Assembly (NCBI GenBank): GCA_964611125.1
Contig: CAZSZO010000003.1
Coordinates: 62,001-126,000 of the forward strand
Length of the DNA: 64,000 bases
DNA from: JAEUIX01 sp964611125
GTDB lineage: Bacteria > Planctomycetota > Phycisphaerae > Phycisphaerales > UBA1924
Direction: 5' to 3'
Below the pieces are notes generated by a model that did no database searches, had not been told where the DNA came from, and was given only the letters and a program-made list of their open reading frames with translations. Position numbers and translations under genes: made by a program. Numbering within the stretch: position 1 is the stretch's first letter; every line of letters begins with the position of its first letter. Below are positions 27,238 through 37,474 of this stretch, in pieces.

Positions 27238-29253
27238 CTACGGGCAGCCGCTGAAGAACACTGAGATGAAGTCCGACAGATCGTCGGGGTCGATGTTGCC
27301 GTCGCCGCTGAAGTCGGCGCGCGGGCACGGGGGTTCGGAGAAGTAGCAGCTGATGAAGTCCGAAAGATCGTCCGGGTCGACGAAGCCGTCGCCGTTGTAG
27401 TCCGCCGAGCAGGCGCTCAGCGTGATGCTGGCGAAGTCCATCAGGGCCGGGACGCTCTTGCCCAGAAGCGACCACTGCTCGTAGGCCAGCGTCCCCCAGG
27501 GCGTAGCCCGGTCGAAGGGCGTCGTCGTGTCCTCGTCGCGCAGGAACTCCATGTACTGGCGCGAGGATGTCTGGTAGTACACCCGCACCTCCGCCGTGCG
27601 GGCCCCGGGCGGAATCGAGTAGGCCGTGTCGTCCCAGTACTGGCCGTCGGCGTACGTCGCGGGCACGGGCGCCGCCTGGATGGCCGCGAAGTTGGCGTTG
27701 GTGAACCCGCGCGGCGGGATCCGGTTGTCGCTGATGATCACGTTGTTGAGCACCAGGTGGAACGACTTCCCGGGGGGCAGCCCCGTCGCCGCGGCCACCG
27801 CAGCGTCGATCCCGTGCTCGGTCTGATAGACCTTGGTGTCGGTCTCCGTCAGCGTCGCGGTGGCGTCGTCGTACCGCCCGCGCTCGTCGATGAGGGCGCC
27901 CGACGCGTCGAGGAACCGCACGTTCACCCACATCCGCCGCCCCTCGGGATAGCCCGTCGGCAGCTTGTGCCCCGTCTGGTTGATTACCCGGGCCACCAGC
28001 TCGCCGCCCGCCTGCGAAAGCTCCAGGTCGCTCGCCTGCTGCAGCATCGCTCCGACGCGGGTGAGCGCCTCGTCCACCTGCTCCGGCACAAGATGCGATT
28101 CGCTCTGCGGGTACAGCGCCTGCACCGCCCGCAGCACCCAGGTGTTGGCCCCGTTGAAGTTGTGCTGCGCCAAATCGTTCCGCACCGGGGCGCCCAGGAA
28201 GGGGTTGCACCCCTGCCCGGACGTCGAGGGCATATGGCAATCCTGGCAACTGCTGTACTCCGTCCGCGGCACCACCTGGCCCCCCACCACCTGCTGACCG
28301 CCATACCGGTTCGATCCCAGGTCCACCGGCCCAAGCGCAAATTCGCTCGCCGTCCACTCCGAGAACGTCCGCTGCTCGGGGAACATGTCGTACTTGTTCC
28401 CGGTCGGGTGCTGCTGGTCCACGGGGGTCAGCGCGTACGTGCCGTCCGCCTGGCGCGCGAAGGCGGGGTTCGAGTTGTCATGGCACGAAGCGCACATGGC
28501 CGCGGAGCGGTGGAACGCCGACTCCAGCCACGGGTGCGGGTTCTGCGGGCTGATGTCATAGGGCCCGCGCCGCCGGTCCTTGGGGTCGATCACGTAGCCG
28601 TTGGAGTTGTACCCGTCAGGGGCGTCGCCCACCAGGCTCGCGAGGATCCCCGCGTCCTGAAAGGGGCTCACGCCCGGGCGATAGACCGGGTCAACCTGCC
28701 GGTGGCAGTGATGGCAGGTGACGCCCTCCTTGTCCTCAGCCGTGAGCCCCGAGCCGTTGCTGGGCGTGTTGCGGGCCTGCGTCCACCCCGAGGGGGCATG
28801 GCAGCGAAGACAGGTGTCGCCGGAGAACGGCGCATCCTGCAGGGCGATCGAGAGCCCCGCCCGGAAGACCGGGTCGCGGAACGACTGGCCCATCATCGAG
28901 TGCTGCCAGCGGGCGTAAGGCTCCTCAGCGGGGGCGTAGTCGCCATGGCACGCAGCGCAGTACTGAGGGTCGAGAAGCTCGCGCAGGGCCGGATTGGGGT
29001 CGCCGTTCTCGTCAAACGGCGCCGTCGGCTGCGTGCCCTTCAGGTAATAGTCGTTCAGCGTTGTGGGCACGGGGTTGGGCGTCGCGATCGCGATGCCCAG
29101 ACCGATCCCCAGGCCGCCCAGGCCCAGCAACACGCCGCACGCCCACAGCGCCGCGCCGCCGGCGCGCCAGCGCACACCCGACCCGGAACGAGCCCGGCCC
29201 GCGGGCGCAGCCAAAGAACCGCCCTCAGCCCCCTCCGTGCGCATCATGGACAT
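27238..29253 (-). CDS. Five-haem c-type cytochrome with GC-type dockerin tag
   Basis: Using the ATG at 29253 (GGAGAAG six bases upstream) gives 671 residues. A hydrophobic segment (about 30-57) serves as signal anchor. Five CXXCH haem-binding motifs follow: CAACH (99), CLRCH (148), CHHCH (180), CASCH (254) and CQDCH (336). The C-terminal half lacks CXXCH and has a beta-rich look (VNQTGHKLPTGYPEGRRMWV is recognisable in multihaem cytochromes). The tail has two EF-hand-like motifs, DYNGDGFVDPDDLSDFI and DFSGDGNIDPDDLSDFI, ending GCP. It should be a periplasmic or surface electron carrier. The partner is not evident in the window. A cytochrome c552/c554-like family is likely but I cannot name it. 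Confidence 0.88.
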   Translation of the reverse strand: MSMMRTEGAEGGSLAAPAGRARSGSGVRWRAGGAALWACGVLLGLGGLGIGLGIAIATPNPVPTTLNDYYLKGTQPTAPFDENGDPNPALRELLDPQYCAACHGDYAPAEEPYARWQHSMMGQSFRDPVFRAGLSIALQDAPFSGDTCLRCHAPSGWTQARNTPSNGSGLTAEDKEGVTCHHCHRQVDPVYRPGVSPFQDAGILASLVGDAPDGYNSNGYVIDPKDRRRGPYDISPQNPHPWLESAFHRSAAMCASCHDNSNPAFARQADGTYALTPVDQQHPTGNKYDMFPEQRTFSEWTASEFALGPVDLGSNRYGGQQVVGGQVVPRTEYSSCQDCHMPSTSGQGCNPFLGAPVRNDLAQHNFNGANTWVLRAVQALYPQSESHLVPEQVDEALTRVGAMLQQASDLELSQAGGELVARVINQTGHKLPTGYPEGRRMWVNVRFLDASGALIDERGRYDDATATLTETDTKVYQTEHGIDAAVAAATGLPPGKSFHLVLNNVIISDNRIPPRGFTNANFAAIQAAPVPATYADGQYWDDTAYSIPPGARTAEVRVYYQTSSRQYMEFLRDEDTTTPFDRATPWGTLAYEQWSLLGKSVPALMDFASITLSACSADYNGDGFVDPDDLSDFISCYFSEPPCPRADFSGDGNIDPDDLSDFISVFFSGCP

Positions 29254-29553
29254 GCCCCACTTCTCCGTACCCAATCGGCCCACCCGATAACGAGAACTGT
29301 CCGGCTGGGCCTGGTTGTGTTCTTTTCGGATCGCGGCCCAACTGGTTGCAATGAAGTCTGCCCGAACACTGCGCCGAGTCAACCGCCCAGCGTTCGCTTG
29401 GACGAAACGCGAGCGATTCTCAGATCATTTCATGGGCGAGTGCGGCGATTCTCGGGGCCTTACTGCGTCAACGTCAGTATACCCCCTGATTTCGAGCGGG
29501 CTCGAAAGTGGGCGAGTTCGTTACCCATTTTGCCGCGCCCTTCCACACGCGCG
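29254..29553. other. Intergenic region upstream of the cytochrome gene
   Basis: This 300-base stretch separates the cytochrome start from the convergent-side end of mqnD. It must contain the cytochrome promoter. A TTGACT on the minus strand near 29380 has no matching -10 at the right spacing, so I do not call it. Confidence 0.3.
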
Positions 29554-30540
29554 TCAACCGGCGAAATCGATCAGCCCCGGATCAGGGCCCAAACCAAGCT
29601 TCGCCGCCTGCTGGAACAGGGTCTCCGCCGCCCGCTTGCCCAGCGGCCGCGCATCCACGGTCAAATCGCTCACATACATCGCCACATACCGGTCAAGATC
29701 GGCGTCGGAGATTGGCGGCGAAAAGGTCCGGGCATACGCCAGCGACTCGGCGCGATGCGCGAGGGCGTAGCGAATCGACTTCACCAGCAGGCCGCCCGAG
29801 TCGGGCCCGACCCCCCCGACCACCCCACCCCCCCCGACCCCGCCGACCGGGCCCATCCCCGCCACCGCGGCCAGCGTCCCGCGCCCAAACCGCTCATCCA
29901 GGTCGCGGCGCACCACGTTGCCCCCCAGCGGAAGCGGGAGCTCGCGCGTCTGTTTCCACCATGCCCCAAGATCGATCAGCGCCCGCAGCCCGGAACGTTC
30001 AAAGTCAATCTGCGATTCATGGATGAGCACACCCGCATCCACTTCGCCCCGCAGCAGCGCCGGGATAATCTGGTCAAACCGCATCGGCGCCGGCTCAAAC
30101 CCAGGCCCCAGCAGCATCGAGAGCACCAAAAACGCCGTGGTCTGAAGCCCAGGCACCGCAATGCGGGCCCGCCGGGCGCCCGGCGCCTTGAGCGAGTCAA
30201 CCGTCCACCCGCTGGCGAAGGGCACAACCAGCTTGGGCCCGAAGCCGTCCCCAAATGACCAGCCGCAGGCCGTCAGTGCATAGCGCCGGGCGATGGTCGG
30301 GTAGGCATGAATAGACACAGCCGTAATATCGAGGTCACCCGTCGCCACCGCGCGGGCGTTGAGCGCCTGAATGTCTTCCGGCACGGCCACGAACCGGAAC
30401 CGACCGGTATCCAGCGCGGGCGGCGCGAGCAGCCGCGAAGGCTCGGCGGGGTCGATCTTTCCGCAGATCGGCCACCACATGAACACGTCATCGGCATCGG
30501 CGGAGTGGGCGAGCGTGAGCGTGACTGGTGTATCGGGCAC
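29554..30540 (-). CDS. mqnD: MqnD-like 1,4-dihydroxy-6-naphthoate synthase
   Basis: From the GTG at 30540 the product has 328 residues and begins VPDTPVTLTLAHSADADDVF, matching the start of the MqnA/MqnD family. AVPEDIQALNARAV, DLDITAVSIHAYPTIARRYAL and a GDGFGPKLVV segment fit MqnD better than MqnA. MqnD makes 1,4-dihydroxy-6-naphthoate in the futalosine route to menaquinone. The open frame upstream to 30942 lies antisense to the next gene and is not coding. An unusual Gly-rich insert (about residues 218-240, encoded by C-runs at 29808-29850) interrupts an otherwise normal sequence. The gene is divergent from the GT41 gene with 57 bases between. The GTG start has no strong ribosome-binding site. 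Confidence 0.8.
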   Translation of the reverse strand: MPDTPVTLTLAHSADADDVFMWWPICGKIDPAEPSRLLAPPALDTGRFRFVAVPEDIQALNARAVATGDLDITAVSIHAYPTIARRYALTACGWSFGDGFGPKLVVPFASGWTVDSLKAPGARRARIAVPGLQTTAFLVLSMLLGPGFEPAPMRFDQIIPALLRGEVDAGVLIHESQIDFERSGLRALIDLGAWWKQTRELPLPLGGNVVRRDLDERFGRGTLAAVAGMGPVGGVGGGGVVGGVGPDSGGLLVKSIRYALAHRAESLAYARTFSPPISDADLDRYVAMYVSDLTVDARPLGKRAAETLFQQAAKLGLGPDPGLIDFAG

Positions 30541-30597
30541 GCCGGAGCATAGAACCCGCCGGACCACCCGCGCCGTCGGGTACCCTTGCCCCCTCGC

Positions 30598-32370
30598 ATG
30601 GCGACCCCGTTCGAGAAATCCGTTGAGCACTACCAGGCCGGGCGCCTTGACCTGGCCGAAGGGGTGCTGCGCCGCGCCCTTGCGGGCCCGGGCGGCGATC
30701 CGCAACTGGCGAGCCTGATGGCGATGGTGCTCTCGCTGCAAGGGCGGCTGGATCAGGCGGAGCACTACTACAAGCGCGCCCTGCTGGGGCGGGCCCACTC
30801 GCCGGCCTTGCGAACCAACTACGGCAACATGCTGCTGCTGGCTGGCCGGCTGCCTGAGGCCCGCGCCCAGCTCGAGGAAGCGGTGCGGCTTGATCCGTCT
30901 TTCTGCGAGGCCCACGTGGGCCTGGCCCCGGTGCTTCACCAATTGGGTGATGGCGAGGGCGCCATCGCCGCCGCCCGCCGGGCTGTTGAGATCGCGCCGC
31001 TCGACTGCTCAGCGCGGCTCAACCTGGGGAGCGCCCTGGTGGCGATGGGCTACGTCGATGAATCGATGGCGGTGGTGGAGCGGGGCCTGGAGATCGAACC
31101 CGGGAACATCAAGCTCATCACCAATTACTTGATGTCGATGCACTACCGCTGGGGATGCACCGCGGAGCACCTGCTCAGCGAGCACCGCCGCCTCGGGGCC
31201 CGGTTCGCGCGGGCGGCCGGCGCGGCCGCCCAGGGCGATCGGGCGCTCCCCAACCGCGACAGGAGCCGCCCGCTGCGCGTGGGCTACCTGTCCTCTGATC
31301 TGCGCGCGCACGTGGTCGCCACGTTTCTGCGCCCGCTGCTGGTTCATCGCGATCGGACCCGCATTCACTTTACGGCGTACCACGTCGGCATGCGCGACCA
31401 GACTACGGCGGAGCTCGAGCCGCACTTCGACCAGTGGCGGTGGGCCGCGTCGATGGACGACCGCACCCTCGAACAGCGGATCCGCGAGGACCGGATCGAT
31501 GTGCTCGTAGACCTCAACGGGCACACCGACGGCTCGCGAATCGCGATCATGACGCGGCGCGTGGCCCGGGCGCAGGCGACGTTCATCGGCTACCCCGACA
31601 CCACCGGCGTCCCAGGGGTCGATTTCCGCCTGGTCGACGCCCTGACCGATCCGCCCGGCCTGCCGGGCGGCGATTTCGCCACCGAGAAGCTCTGGCGCCT
31701 GGGCCGCTGCTTCCTGTGCTACGCCCCCACGAGCGAGGGCCCGGAGGACGTTGGCCCGAGTCCATTCCGCCGGCAGGGGTGGGTGACGTTCGCCTCCTTC
31801 AACGCGGCGCCCAAGATCAATGACGAGACCCTCCGCCTGTGGGGGCGGGTCCTGGCCGGAACGCCCGGCTCGCGCCTCCTGCTCAAGAACCGGGCCCTCT
31901 CAAGCCCGAAACGCCAGGAGGAGGTCCTCGGGCAACTCACCAAGGCGGGGATCGATCCGGGGCGGATCGAGCTGATCGGCTGGCGGCAGAACGCCGAGCA
32001 GCACCTGGCTGAGTATGGGCGGGTGGATATCGCGCTCGATTCGCTGCCGTACAACGGCACCACCACCACCTGCGAAGCGCTCTGGATGGGCGCCCCCGTG
32101 GTGACGCTCGCCGGCGGGCCGCACGTGGGTCGCGTGGGGGTGAGCCTGCTCACGGCCGTCGGCCTGCCTGAACTGATCGCCCGGGACGAAGACGACTATG
32201 TCCGCATCAGCACCGATCTGGCCGCGGATGGGCCCCGGCTTGAATCGATCAGAGCCGGCCTGCGAAGAGGCATGCGGGCGTCTGCGCTGTGCGACGCTCC
32301 GGGCTACACCCGCGCCGTCGAAACCGCCCTGGAGGAGATGTGGAGCGAACGGGTGGCCGCGAACGGCTAA
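30598..32370 (+). CDS. TPR protein with GT41 (SPINDLY/O-GlcNAc transferase-like) domain
   Basis: A 590-residue protein. Residues 1-175 contain about four TPR repeats (for example AEHYYKRALLGRAHSPALRT and ARAQLEEAVRLDPSFCEAHV). Residues 215-580 match the GT41 catalytic region: VGYLSSDLRAHVV, VLVDLNGHTDGSRI, FIGYPDTTGVPGVDFRLVD, then FNAAPKINDETLRLW and DSLPYNGTTTTCEALWMGAP. Family members add a sugar from a nucleotide sugar (GlcNAc, fucose or others) to Ser/Thr of proteins. The bacterial acceptor is unknown here. The ATG at 30598 is preferred to a TTG 12 bases earlier. A TACCCT at 30581-30586 could be a -10, giving a very short leader. Confidence 0.9.
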   Translation: MATPFEKSVEHYQAGRLDLAEGVLRRALAGPGGDPQLASLMAMVLSLQGRLDQAEHYYKRALLGRAHSPALRTNYGNMLLLAGRLPEARAQLEEAVRLDPSFCEAHVGLAPVLHQLGDGEGAIAAARRAVEIAPLDCSARLNLGSALVAMGYVDESMAVVERGLEIEPGNIKLITNYLMSMHYRWGCTAEHLLSEHRRLGARFARAAGAAAQGDRALPNRDRSRPLRVGYLSSDLRAHVVATFLRPLLVHRDRTRIHFTAYHVGMRDQTTAELEPHFDQWRWAASMDDRTLEQRIREDRIDVLVDLNGHTDGSRIAIMTRRVARAQATFIGYPDTTGVPGVDFRLVDALTDPPGLPGGDFATEKLWRLGRCFLCYAPTSEGPEDVGPSPFRRQGWVTFASFNAAPKINDETLRLWGRVLAGTPGSRLLLKNRALSSPKRQEEVLGQLTKAGIDPGRIELIGWRQNAEQHLAEYGRVDIALDSLPYNGTTTTCEALWMGAPVVTLAGGPHVGRVGVSLLTAVGLPELIARDEDDYVRISTDLAADGPRLESIRAGLRRGMRASALCDAPGYTRAVETALEEMWSERVAANG

Positions 32371-32437
32371 CCACCGCTAGGCTCCGGACCCGGATCGGAC
32401 GGTTGACTTGAACGAATTTTCTCGCCTCGGAGAACCC

Positions 32438-33463
32438 ATGCCTGACTTTGAGCGCCGAGCCCTGTCCTGCACCAGCACTGATGCCGCGCGCAGGGCCCTC
32501 CCGCGGTGGTTCGCGGCCGCAGCGCTGGGCATGGCGGCGACGGCCGCCAACGAAGCGCAGGCTCAGTCGGGCGGCGGGGCCCGAGGGTCAGAGGAGCGCC
32601 TTGGACGGCCAACCCAGGGGGCCGGCCGCAGGATGGAAGGCGAGGCCGGCGGCATCAGCTTCACGCTCGAGCCGGTTGGTGAAATCACCTTCAGCGGCGA
32701 CCTGAAGCGCGGCGGCGGGTCGGTCTCCGTCTACCGGGGCGGCGTCAACCTGGGCCTCTCCACGGCCCTGAACGAGCAGATCCGGCTCAACCTGCGGGTG
32801 GAGTCGGAATCGTCTTCGTACGACTTCAGCAACGCGACGGGGCTCATCGCCGGGACCAGCAAGCCGTTCAACGACATGTACTCCGTCCGGGTCTCGCCGT
32901 CGGTTGCGTACTTCATCGACGGCGAGTGGTCGGTCGTGGGCGCCGGGCTGTTCGAGATCGCCGGGGAGGGCTCGGCGGACGTCAGCGACTCAATCACTGG
33001 GGGCGGCTTCGCCCTGGTGCGGTACGCGTTCAGCGAGGACTTTTCGCTCGCGCTGGGTATCGCCGCGATCTCACGCCTGGAGGATGATGTCTTCGCGGTG
33101 CCGCTGATCGGGATCGAGTGGCAGATCACGCCGGAGGTGAAGTTCGAGACGCGCGGCCTCGGCGGCAACCTGACGGCCAAGCTCGACGATGAGTGGTCGT
33201 TCTTCCTGGAGGCCAGCTACGAGACGCGCGAGTACCGCCTGGCGGATGACAGCCCGCAGCCCGAAGGTGTGGCCCGCGACCAGCGCGTGCCGATCGGCGT
33301 GGGGGTGCGCTACAGGCCGGCGGGCTGGCTTGAGTGCACGCTGCGGGGCGGCGCCTCGGTCTGGCAGGAGTACCAGATCGACGACCGGAACGGCAACGAG
33401 ATCTCAGAGGTGCGAACCAAGCCGGCGCCCTACATCGGGCTCGCCGTCGAGTTCCGCTTCTAG
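32438..33463 (+). CDS. Predicted outer-membrane beta-barrel protein
   Basis: The ATG at 32438 has GGAG six bases upstream and gives 341 residues. A long signal peptide is likely (hydrophobic WFAAAALGMAATAANEAQA, about 25-43). The mature part alternates hydrophobic and polar residues in strands, with phrases such as LNLRVESESSSYDF, FALVRYAFSEDFSLALGI and WSFFLEASYETREYRL. It ends in GLAVEFRF, a C-terminal aromatic typical of outer-membrane barrels recognised by BAM. This resembles DUF6268-type barrels, but I cannot confirm the family. It follows the GT41 gene by 67 bases and could be co-transcribed, although TAGGCT at 32378-32383 may be a promoter element of its own. Confidence 0.7.
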   Translation: MPDFERRALSCTSTDAARRALPRWFAAAALGMAATAANEAQAQSGGGARGSEERLGRPTQGAGRRMEGEAGGISFTLEPVGEITFSGDLKRGGGSVSVYRGGVNLGLSTALNEQIRLNLRVESESSSYDFSNATGLIAGTSKPFNDMYSVRVSPSVAYFIDGEWSVVGAGLFEIAGEGSADVSDSITGGGFALVRYAFSEDFSLALGIAAISRLEDDVFAVPLIGIEWQITPEVKFETRGLGGNLTAKLDDEWSFFLEASYETREYRLADDSPQPEGVARDQRVPIGVGVRYRPAGWLECTLRGGASVWQEYQIDDRNGNEISEVRTKPAPYIGLAVEFRF

Positions 33464-33849
33464 GCAAGGGGGCGGGGTCGGGTCACGTCAGGGGCGACGG
33501 CGGCGGCGTAAGCCACAGCTGAGCGGGAACAGTCAGTCCGATTCGCCGCGGTCTTCGCCCCAACGGGGCGCAGGCGTGTAGCCACGGGTGCAGCCCGCGC
33601 CTCGCGGGCGTGGGAGGGTGTGTCGTTTCCCGGATCTGCCCCGGAGGGGCAGAGGAGGCTCCCCCGTGCGTCATTCCCGGAGTGTCCTCACAACTTCCCC
33701 CGCCCTTGCCGGGGCGGGTGTATTTCGTGCCGAAGTTCCACGGGTTTCGCTGCGCTCCACCCGTGGCTACAGCCCGGCGCCCCTGCGGGGCGTAGAGGTC
33801 GCTCAGTCGAAGACGTACCGCCACACCGCCGCGCTGGGCTCGGACCGGC
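33464..33849. repeat. Palindrome-rich REP-like intergenic segment
   Basis: No gene is credible here. The segment carries the inverted pair GTAGCCACGGGTG (33578-33590) and CACCCGTGGCTAC (33758-33770), 167 bases apart. Between and around them are smaller palindromes, including CCCCAACGGGG, GCCCGCGCCTCGCGGGC and TGCCCCGGAGGGGCA. Clusters of this kind resemble REP/BIME elements scattered in planctomycete genomes. Copy number cannot be judged from one window. Confidence 0.6.
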
Positions 33850-35874
33850 TCAGGGCGTGCGGCTGTCGATGGCGCCCCACAGGCGGGTGTCCAGGCTGGC
33901 CCGCCCGGGCTCGCTCTGCCAGGGCGTCATGGCCCGGGGCCAGGCGGAGCGCCGGCCGGCGCTGTCGATCCGCTCGATGCCCAGTCTGATCAGCCCGTCG
34001 GGGCCGATGCACCCCGCGGGGATCGGCACCCAGCAGCGCCAGCGATCCTTCTCTCTCAGCACCTGGACGGTTCGGGCCGCGCGGCCGGCAGGCAGATCGC
34101 CAACCGGGCCCGAGCGGCTCTCGAGCGTCTGATCGAACAGCGCGCCTTCGCTCGAGATCAGGTAGACCGCCGCGGGCCGGCCGTACGGGCCAATCCACAC
34201 GCGGACCAGCCCGCGCGGCGCACTGGGCGTGTTCCGCGATTCACCCGGCCCCCCGGCCGTGAAGGCCGTTGCGGGCGGCTCACCGCACTCCAAATAGATT
34301 TGCCACTGGGCGTCGTCGCCTCCGCCGCCGTCCCCTCCCCCTCCCCCGCCCCCTGCCCCCGCCCCCGTCCCGGTGCGAAAGAGCAGCGCCGCCGTGGGTG
34401 CCGCGGCGAGGGCCTGGCGCGGACCTTCGGGAAGGGTCCCGCCCGCAAGCCAGCGGGGCATGGTCCAATCCGCGGCGAAGGGGCCGATGGCCAGCCCCGG
34501 AGGGTGCACCGGGGCCGGCGCCGCGAGGATCGGGATGGTCAACTGCGACCCGCCCACACGCACGGTCACCGGGAGGGCGAGGGTGGCGGGTTCGCCGGGA
34601 ATCACCGGGCAGACCGCGGCTAGCGGGGCGAAGCCCCAGGGCGGGGCGGGGCGAAGTTCCTCAGCCATGCGGCCGGTCGGGGCATCGCCCGCCCGGGCCC
34701 ATGACAACGCCGGTTCGGGGCCCAGATTGGCCACGCCGAGCGTTGCGATCGCATCGCCGGAAATCGCGTCCGACTGGCCGGCGTCATCCATCACCCAGGC
34801 GACGCAGCGCGGCTGCGAGCCCAGCCACGCCCGGGCCCGGACCTGCACCTCATCGGGCGTGAGCGAGGGATCAAGCAGGGCGTCGAGCAGGCGGTCAAGC
34901 TCCGGACCGTCGGGCGCCCAGGCGGGCACGATGAACCCGGGCGCCACGCGCAGGCCGGCCAGCAGCCGCTCGGCAAGTTCGCGGGCCGCCGGGGCGTCAA
35001 CGGCGGCCAGCCGCGCCACGGCAGCGGACCAGCGGCTGAACATCTGCCTGCGGAGGGCCTCGGCGAGGTCATCGGGGTCGGCGGCGGCGAGCTCGCCCAG
35101 AGCAAGCTGGGCCCGCCAGCCTGAGAGCGGCGAGAGCGCCGGGACCTCAAGCCAGCGTCGGCTGGCCGGCAGGCTGGCGGCGGGCCACTGGCGGGCGGCG
35201 GCGGCCCGGAGCAGTCGCGCGCCCTCATCACCACCCTGCTCACCATCGCCCGTGAGCCAGATGAGCGGCACGGGCGTGCGATCAATGCGGATCACGCGCG
35301 GCTTCTCGCGCGGCGGCAGCCGCACCTCGACCAGCCAGCCCCCCCCGGTCAGGCGGGGCGGCTGGCCAACGGGCGTGGGGTAGACCTCGAAGATCCACTC
35401 CCCGGCCGGGGCGTCGCTCGACCACGCGCCAATGCGCGCCTCCTCGCGCGAGACCGGCACAGCCAGGAGCCCAAGTCGAGCCAGGCGGGCCTCGAGCGGC
35501 CTGCCGTCCTCAAGATCAACCGCAACGCCATCACCCGGGCCGACGCCCGGGGCGAGCAGGATCGGGATGATGAGCGAGCGTGCATCACCGCCCACAGGCG
35601 GCTGGAGGGCGTAGACCCGCGGCTCGATGGTGCGAAAGGGGCGGCCTTGGAACTGATCGTCGGCGAGGCCAGGCGGGGCGGCGGGCGAGAGGGCTTCAGC
35701 CGAGACAGACCTCTGGGCAGGGGATGGGCTGGCTGAATCGCAGGCGGGGAGCGCGAAACCCGAGAACGCGACCACAACGGCGAGCAGCGGGCGCACGATC
35801 TGCGCGGCCACGCCCGAGAATCGGCGAGCTTGGCGGCGGCGCCCGTGTTGGAGGCTCAGAAAGAAGAAGGTCAT
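33850..35874 (-). CDS. Predicted lipoprotein of unknown function
   Basis: A 674-residue protein. The N-terminus has a basic stretch, then a hydrophobic segment ending FALPAC at about residue 45, a plausible though atypical lipobox (Pro at -2), so it is probably a lipoprotein. The body is Ala/Pro/Arg-rich with no catalytic motif I recognise. A Gly/Asp run (GAGGGGGGGDGGGGDD, near residues 505-525) comes from C-runs at 34312-34375. The C-terminal 150 residues have a beta-sandwich flavour (for example GLVRVWIGPYGRPAAVYLI and RWRCWVPIPAGCIGPDGLIR). It is divergent from the CBM48 gene with 66 bases between. Function unknown. Confidence 0.65.
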   Translation of the reverse strand: MTFFFLSLQHGRRRQARRFSGVAAQIVRPLLAVVVAFSGFALPACDSASPSPAQRSVSAEALSPAAPPGLADDQFQGRPFRTIEPRVYALQPPVGGDARSLIIPILLAPGVGPGDGVAVDLEDGRPLEARLARLGLLAVPVSREEARIGAWSSDAPAGEWIFEVYPTPVGQPPRLTGGGWLVEVRLPPREKPRVIRIDRTPVPLIWLTGDGEQGGDEGARLLRAAAARQWPAASLPASRRWLEVPALSPLSGWRAQLALGELAAADPDDLAEALRRQMFSRWSAAVARLAAVDAPAARELAERLLAGLRVAPGFIVPAWAPDGPELDRLLDALLDPSLTPDEVQVRARAWLGSQPRCVAWVMDDAGQSDAISGDAIATLGVANLGPEPALSWARAGDAPTGRMAEELRPAPPWGFAPLAAVCPVIPGEPATLALPVTVRVGGSQLTIPILAAPAPVHPPGLAIGPFAADWTMPRWLAGGTLPEGPRQALAAAPTAALLFRTGTGAGAGGGGGGGDGGGGDDAQWQIYLECGEPPATAFTAGGPGESRNTPSAPRGLVRVWIGPYGRPAAVYLISSEGALFDQTLESRSGPVGDLPAGRAARTVQVLREKDRWRCWVPIPAGCIGPDGLIRLGIERIDSAGRRSAWPRAMTPWQSEPGRASLDTRLWGAIDSRTP

Positions 35875-35940
35875 GACAAAAACCGATAAAGCGTAGAGAC
35901 CCGGATCGCCCGCCGAGCCCGGCGGACCCGATCACCGGGC

Positions 35941-36276
35941 ATGGAGTCTCGCATGGTCACTCTGCTGCCCGACGGAAACTGCCGATTCCGCGTCTATCTT
36001 CCGCACGCCGCGAAGGTGGAGTTGCTCGGCACGTTTACGGATTGGCGCGAGGGCCGCATTGCCATGACGCGGGTGCACCCGGGTTGGTGGGAGGCCTTGA
36101 TCCCGGTGGGGCAGGGCGACCACCAGTTCTGCTACCTGGTGGATGGGTCGATCTGGCTGGCGGATTACGCCGCGCACGGGGTGAAGCTCAACGGCTATGG
36201 CGGCTGGACGAGCCGGCTGTGCGTCGCTGAGCCTGCGGTCAGCGAAAGCCGCGAGGTCGCCGAAGTCGCGGCGTGA
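35941..36276 (+). CDS. Stand-alone CBM48 / AMPK-type glycogen-binding domain
   Basis: A 111-residue protein. Residues 12-80 match the isoamylase N-terminal / glycogen-binding fold: CRFRVYLPHAAKVELLGTFT, then DWREGRIAM and WWEALIPVGQGDHQFCYLVD. The conserved Trp positions expected for starch or glycogen contact are present (W35-like in TDW, and WWEA). It has no attached enzyme, signal peptide or membrane segment. Such small proteins may target a partner to glycogen or serve as regulators. A second ATG at 35953 is possible. Confidence 0.8.
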   Translation: MESRMVTLLPDGNCRFRVYLPHAAKVELLGTFTDWREGRIAMTRVHPGWWEALIPVGQGDHQFCYLVDGSIWLADYAAHGVKLNGYGGWTSRLCVAEPAVSESREVAEVAA

Positions 36277-36310
36277 GCCGGGCGGTTGTCGATGGCCCAT
36301 CACCCGACGT

Positions 36311-37405
<1,095 letters not shown>

Positions 37406-37474
37406 CGCGTTGATGGTAGTAGACGGCTCGCCCGTGGGGGCAGAGGCGAACAGCGCGGGGCCAGCCAAGGGCGG

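Noticed and set aside
30541..30942. Upstream extension of the mqnD frame
   Set aside because: It lies antisense to the GT41 gene and lacks family similarity. GTG 30540 fits the family start.
34312..34375. Poly-C/Gly tract as a phase-variation switch for the lipoprotein
   Set aside because: The tract is broken by other bases, so long uninterrupted homopolymers needed for frequent slippage are lacking.
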